Assembly: GCA_910584395.1 (NCBI GenBank)
Contig: CAJUAS010000054.1
Location: 1-8,478, forward strand
Direction of reading: 5' to 3'
DNA from: an uncultured Oscillospiraceae bacterium
GTDB lineage: Bacteria; Bacillota; Clostridia; Oscillospirales; Oscillospiraceae
DNA: 8,478 nucleotides
A model generated the notes under the pieces. The model had not been told where the DNA came from, searched no databases, and worked only from the letters and a program-made list of their open reading frames with translations. Below, in pieces: positions 5,740 to 8,478 of this stretch; the first letter of the stretch is position 1, and the number at the start of each line of letters is the position of its first letter. The position numbers and the translations under genes are program-made.

Positions 5740-7266
5740 ATGGTGTCCAAGATCCGCTCTTTGGGCCTTCAGGGGGTCACGGGCTACGAGGTTTCCACCG
5801 AGTGCGACCTGTCCGGCGGCCTGCCCAATTTCGACATCGTCGGCCTGCCCGACACGGCGGTGAAGGAAGCCCGCGACCGGGTGCGCGCCGTGGCCAAAAA
5901 CTGCGGCTTCACCTTCCCCGTCTCCCGCATCACCATCAACCTCGCCCCCGCCGACCGCCGCAAGGCGGGGACGGTCTACGACCTGCCCATTTTGGTGGGC
6001 ATCCTCACCGCCGGCGGCCAATTGCCGCCCCCCGAGGAGGACGCGGCGCTGGTGGGCGAGCTGTCCCTCAGCGGCCAGCTCCGCCCCATCACCGGGATGC
6101 TCCCCATGGCCATGGCCGCCGCCCGGGCGGGGATACGCCGTCTCTATGTCCCCGCCGATTCCGCCGCCGAGGCCACCCTTGCCAAAGGCCCGGAGGTCTA
6201 TCCCGTTCACGACGTGGAGGAGCTGGCCCGCCACCTGCGCGGCGAGGAGCGCATCGCCCCCGCGCCCCTGTGGACGCCCCCGGCGGCGGAGCGAAACGGC
6301 CCGGATTTCAGTCAGGTCAAGGGCCAGCGGGCGGCAAAGCGCGCGCTGGAGATCGCCGCGGCGGGAGGACACAACCTCCTCATGTCCGGCCCGCCGGGGT
6401 CGGGAAAAAGTATGCTGGCCCGCCGCCTGCCCTCCATTTTGCCCGACATGACCATGGAGGAGGCCCTGTCCACCACCGAAATCTATTCCGTTCTGGGCCT
6501 GACCACCGCCGAAGAACCGCTGGTGGTACAGCGGCCCTTTCGTGCGCCCCACCACACCATCTCCGGCATGGGGATGGCCGGCGGCGGCGCGCCCGTGCCC
6601 CGGCCCGGCGCGATCTCGCTGGCCCACAACGGCGTCCTCTTTCTGGACGAGCTGCCCGAATTCCACAAAGACGTGATCGAAGTCCTCCGCCAGCCCTTAG
6701 AGGAGGGCAAAGTCCAGATCAGCCGCGCCGCCGCCACCGAGGTTTTCCCCAGCCGCTTCATGCTGGTGTGCGCCATGAACCCCTGCAAGTGCGGCTGGTA
6801 CGGTCACCCCTCCGCTCGGTGCAAGTGCTCCCCCGGCGCGGTGGCAAAATACACCCAGAAGCTCTCCGGCCCGCTCCTTGACCGCATCGACATCTTTATC
6901 GAAGTGCCCGCCATGGAGTTTGACGAATTGGCCGTTCGCGAATCCAAAGAGGAATCATCCGACGAAATTCGACAAAGAGTAAACGCTGCCCGGAAGATTC
7001 AGGTGGCACGTTCCGGGGCGGGCGGCGCAAGCTGCAACGCCCAGCTCGGCCCGGAGGAGCTGAACCGTTTTTGCGCGCTGGACGACGAATGTCAGACCAT
7101 GATGAAGTCCGCCTTTGAGCGGCTGGGCCTGACGGCGCGAAGCTACGACCGCATTCTCCGGGTGGCCCGCACCATCGCCGATCTGGACGGCGCAGAGGGC
7201 ATCGAGCTCCCCCATCTGGCCGAGGCGCTGCAATACCGGCAGCCCGCCGCGTGGATGGGCCGTTAA
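5740..7266 (+). CDS. comM: YifB/ComM family Mg-chelatase-like AAA+ ATPase
   Basis: ComM in transforming Gram-negative bacteria is a hexameric helicase that extends branch migration of incoming DNA during natural transformation; homologues occur widely in species not known to transform. The 508-residue length is typical. Layout: a Lon-protease-like N-terminal domain (about 1-165, with GELSLSGQLRPITG at 106-119), a Mg-chelatase AAA+ core with Walker A GPPGSGKS at 217-224 and Walker B GVLFLDE at 298-304, GPLLDRIDIF near 377-386, and a C-terminal helical domain ending in EALQYR. A cysteine cluster (C344, C349, C351, C361, C363) matches the zinc-type insert usual in this family. The start at 5740 is set by AAAGGAGG 8 bases upstream; an upstream in-frame ATG at 5701 falls inside the -10 box, so it cannot be used. 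It is transcribed divergently from cinA. No terminator is visible after it. Confidence 0.95.
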   Translation: MVSKIRSLGLQGVTGYEVSTECDLSGGLPNFDIVGLPDTAVKEARDRVRAVAKNCGFTFPVSRITINLAPADRRKAGTVYDLPILVGILTAGGQLPPPEEDAALVGELSLSGQLRPITGMLPMAMAAARAGIRRLYVPADSAAEATLAKGPEVYPVHDVEELARHLRGEERIAPAPLWTPPAAERNGPDFSQVKGQRAAKRALEIAAAGGHNLLMSGPPGSGKSMLARRLPSILPDMTMEEALSTTEIYSVLGLTTAEEPLVVQRPFRAPHHTISGMGMAGGGAPVPRPGAISLAHNGVLFLDELPEFHKDVIEVLRQPLEEGKVQISRAAATEVFPSRFMLVCAMNPCKCGWYGHPSARCKCSPGAVAKYTQKLSGPLLDRIDIFIEVPAMEFDELAVRESKEESSDEIRQRVNAARKIQVARSGAGGASCNAQLGPEELNRFCALDDECQTMMKSAFERLGLTARSYDRILRVARTIADLDGAEGIELPHLAEALQYRQPAAWMGR

Positions 7267-7425
7267 AGGCGCAGAGGCTTGTGCCTTTAGGCCGCGAGGC
7301 GGTGGCACTGTGCAAACGGCGGCGGTTAGCCACTCCTCCGAAAGGAGGTGAGGCCATGTTCCAAAGGACATTTGCCGCCGGGCAGGAACATCCCTGCCAC
7401 AACGAAAGCAAGGAAGAGGTACACC
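7267..7425 (+). promoter_or_regulatory. Structured comM-thiI spacer with Shine-Dalgarno hairpin
   Basis: Three stems are visible in this 159-base spacer. First, GTGCC (7281-7285) pairs with GGCAC (7304-7308) around an inner GCC-GCGA-GGC hairpin (7291-7300). Second, GCC (7329-7331) and CCTCC (7335-7339), loop GAAA, pair with GGAGG (7344-7348) and GGC (7352-7354), with a 3x3 internal loop holding one C-G pair. Third, GGCAGG (7381-7386) pairs with CCTGCC (7393-7398). The second stem fully hides AAGGAGGTGA (7342-7351), a ten-base match to the 16S 3' end. No T-tract follows any stem and no good promoter was found, so thiI may be read through from comM. From memory, the first two stems resemble leaders of short hydrophobic type I toxin-like genes in Clostridia. 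Confidence 0.5.
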
Positions 7426-7493
7426 ATGAAAGAAACCATTCTGCTAAAGTTAGGGGAGATCGTCCTCAAGGGGGCGAACCGCCGCAGCTTTGA
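7356..7493 (+). CDS. Possible 45-residue upstream ORF overlapping thiI
   Basis: An ATG sits 4 bases after AAGGAGGTGA, by far the best ribosome binding site near thiI, and opens a 45-codon frame beginning MFQRTFAAGQEHPCHNES and ending TGA at 7493. It overlaps the first 68 bases of thiI in a different frame. The peptide is polar and rich in His, Glu, Arg and Gln, with no membrane segment, so it is not a holin-like toxin. It may be a leader whose translation affects thiI, or an accident left after a toxin-type leader lost its reading frame. The overlap part is constrained by thiI, so conservation must be judged on codons 1-23 only. Confidence 0.25.
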   Translation: MFQRTFAAGQEHPCHNESKEEVHHERNHSAKVRGDRPQGGEPPQL

Positions 7494-8478
7494 GGAAAAG
7501 CTGATGCACAACGCGAGAAGGCGGCTCAAGCCCTTTGGGAAGTTCAACGTCTACACCCGCCAGTCCACGACCTATGTGGAGCCGCTGGACGAGACCTGCG
7601 ACATGGACGGGGCGTACGCCGCCATGGAGCACCTGTTCGGCGTGGTGGGCATCGCCCGCAGCTATCCCTGCGAAAAGACGGTGGAGGCCATGCTGGAGGC
7701 GGCGAAAAGCTATCTGGCGGACAAGTTGAACGCCGCCAAGTCCTTTAAGGTGGAGTCCAAACGCTCGGACAAGACCTTCCCCATGACCTCCATCCAGCTC
7801 TCCCAGACGGTGGGCGGCGACCTTCAGGACGCCTTCCCCCATCTGAAGGTGGACGTTCACCACCCGGAGCTGACCGTCTATTTAGAGGTTCGGGACTTCG
7901 CCGCCTTTGTCCACGCCGACCCCGACCCCGGCGCGGGCGGGCTGCCCGTGGGCATCGGCGGGCGGGCGGTGTGCCTGCTCTCCGGGGGCATCGACTCCCC
8001 CGTGGCCGCCTATATGATGACCAAGCGGGGACTGGGGCTGGAGATGGTGCATTTCTTCTCCTACCCCTACACCTCCGAGGCCGCCAAGGAGAAGGTGTTT
8101 GACCTCACCCGCAAGTTAGTGCCTTGGTGCGGACGGCTCACTGTCCACGTCGTCCCCTTCACCAAAATTCAGGAGGAGATGCGCCGCAGCGTCCCGGAGG
8201 AATACTTCACCATCATCATGCGCCGCTTCATGATGCGGATCGCCGAGGTCGTCGCCCAGCGCACCGGCTGCGGCGCGCTCATCACCGGGGAAAGTCTCGG
8301 TCAGGTGGCCAGCCAGACCATGCAGGCTATGGCCTGCACCGGGGCGGTGTGTACCCTCCCGGTGTTCCGCCCTCTGGTGGGCATGGACAAGGAGGAGATC
8401 GTCCGCGTGGCCCGGAAGATCGACACCTTTGAGACCTCTATCCTCCCCTACGAGGACTGCTGCACCGTCTTTACCCCC
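7426..8478 (+). CDS. thiI: tRNA 4-thiouridine synthetase ThiI, C-terminus cut by window edge
   Basis: ThiI adenylates U8 of tRNA and transfers sulfur from a cysteine desulfurase persulfide to make 4-thiouridine; in many bacteria it also supplies sulfur for the thiamin thiazole. The 351 codons present run open to the edge; Firmicute proteins without a rhodanese domain are about 390 residues, so roughly 40 are missing. Visible: an N-terminal ferredoxin-like start (ETILLKLGEIVLKGANR), a THUMP domain to about 165, the PP-loop LLSGGIDSPVA at 184-194, the conserved TGESLGQVASQT at 287-298, and LPYEDCCTVF near 340-349, where C345/C346 align with the catalytic C344 region of E. coli ThiI. The start ATG at 7426 has GAGG 6 bases upstream, a modest site compared with the one 70 bases earlier. 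No cysteine desulfurase gene, its common partner, lies upstream here. Confidence 0.95.
   Translation, partial: MKETILLKLGEIVLKGANRRSFEEKLMHNARRRLKPFGKFNVYTRQSTTYVEPLDETCDMDGAYAAMEHLFGVVGIARSYPCEKTVEAMLEAAKSYLADKLNAAKSFKVESKRSDKTFPMTSIQLSQTVGGDLQDAFPHLKVDVHHPELTVYLEVRDFAAFVHADPDPGAGGLPVGIGGRAVCLLSGGIDSPVAAYMMTKRGLGLEMVHFFSYPYTSEAAKEKVFDLTRKLVPWCGRLTVHVVPFTKIQEEMRRSVPEEYFTIIMRRFMMRIAEVVAQRTGCGALITGESLGQVASQTMQAMACTGAVCTLPVFRPLVGMDKEEIVRVARKIDTFETSILPYEDCCTVFTP

Noticed and set aside
5602..6666. 354-codon minus-strand ORF opposite comM
   Set aside because: Shadow composition, no ribosome site, and it would cross both promoters of the cinA-comM region.
5481..6881. 466-codon plus-strand ORF overlapping comM in another frame
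   Set aside because: Arg/Gly/Pro-rich out-of-frame reading of comM; the comM frame holds all AAA+ motifs.
7381..7398. Terminator between comM and thiI
   Set aside because: The 6-base stem is followed by ACAACGAAAG, not by a T-tract.
7356..7493. Type I (holin-like) toxin gene
   Set aside because: The leader looks similar, but none of the three frames after the hairpin encodes a hydrophobic peptide, so no toxin is called.

Overview
The window is GC-rich and fully bacterial. Its codon use, strong AGGAGG-type ribosome binding sites, TTGACA/TATAAT-type promoters and gene families point to a Gram-positive Firmicute (Bacillota), most likely a GC-rich member of Clostridia close to the Oscillospiraceae. 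That placement is inferred from style, not from a database match. It looks like chromosomal housekeeping DNA: no insertion sequence, phage gene, CRISPR array, tRNA or rRNA was seen.

Layout. (1) 1-2573, minus strand: an rpsO-pnp operon. A sigma-70-type promoter drives a structured leader, then ribosomal protein S15, then a 170-base intercistronic region with two stems, then polynucleotide phosphorylase, whose C-terminus runs off the left edge. (2) 2596-3877, plus strand: a DEAD-box RNA helicase transcribed divergently from rpsO out of the same short control region, ending at a strong bidirectional terminator. (3) 3876-5632, minus strand: cinA followed by a small VanZ-like membrane protein that overlaps it by 4 bases, converging on that terminator. 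(4) 5674-7266, plus strand: comM/yifB, transcribed divergently from cinA. (5) 7267-8478, plus strand: a 159-base spacer with strong secondary structure and a near-perfect Shine-Dalgarno in front of a tiny ORF, then thiI, cut by the right edge.

Functional threads. The left part groups RNA metabolism: S15, PNPase and an RNA helicase share one divergent regulatory region, and PNPase and DEAD-box helicases cooperate in RNA decay in other bacteria. The middle pairs cinA and comM, two families historically tied to natural transformation, on a shared divergent promoter region. ThiI adds tRNA thiolation and thiamin sulfur supply.

The most interesting non-coding signals are three. The rpsO leader can fold its own Shine-Dalgarno into a stem, a possible S15 autoregulatory element. 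A long RNase III-like stem precedes pnp. The comM-thiI spacer carries a Shine-Dalgarno hairpin that resembles leaders of small hydrophobic toxin genes, but the ORF behind it is not hydrophobic. No clearly new protein system was found.
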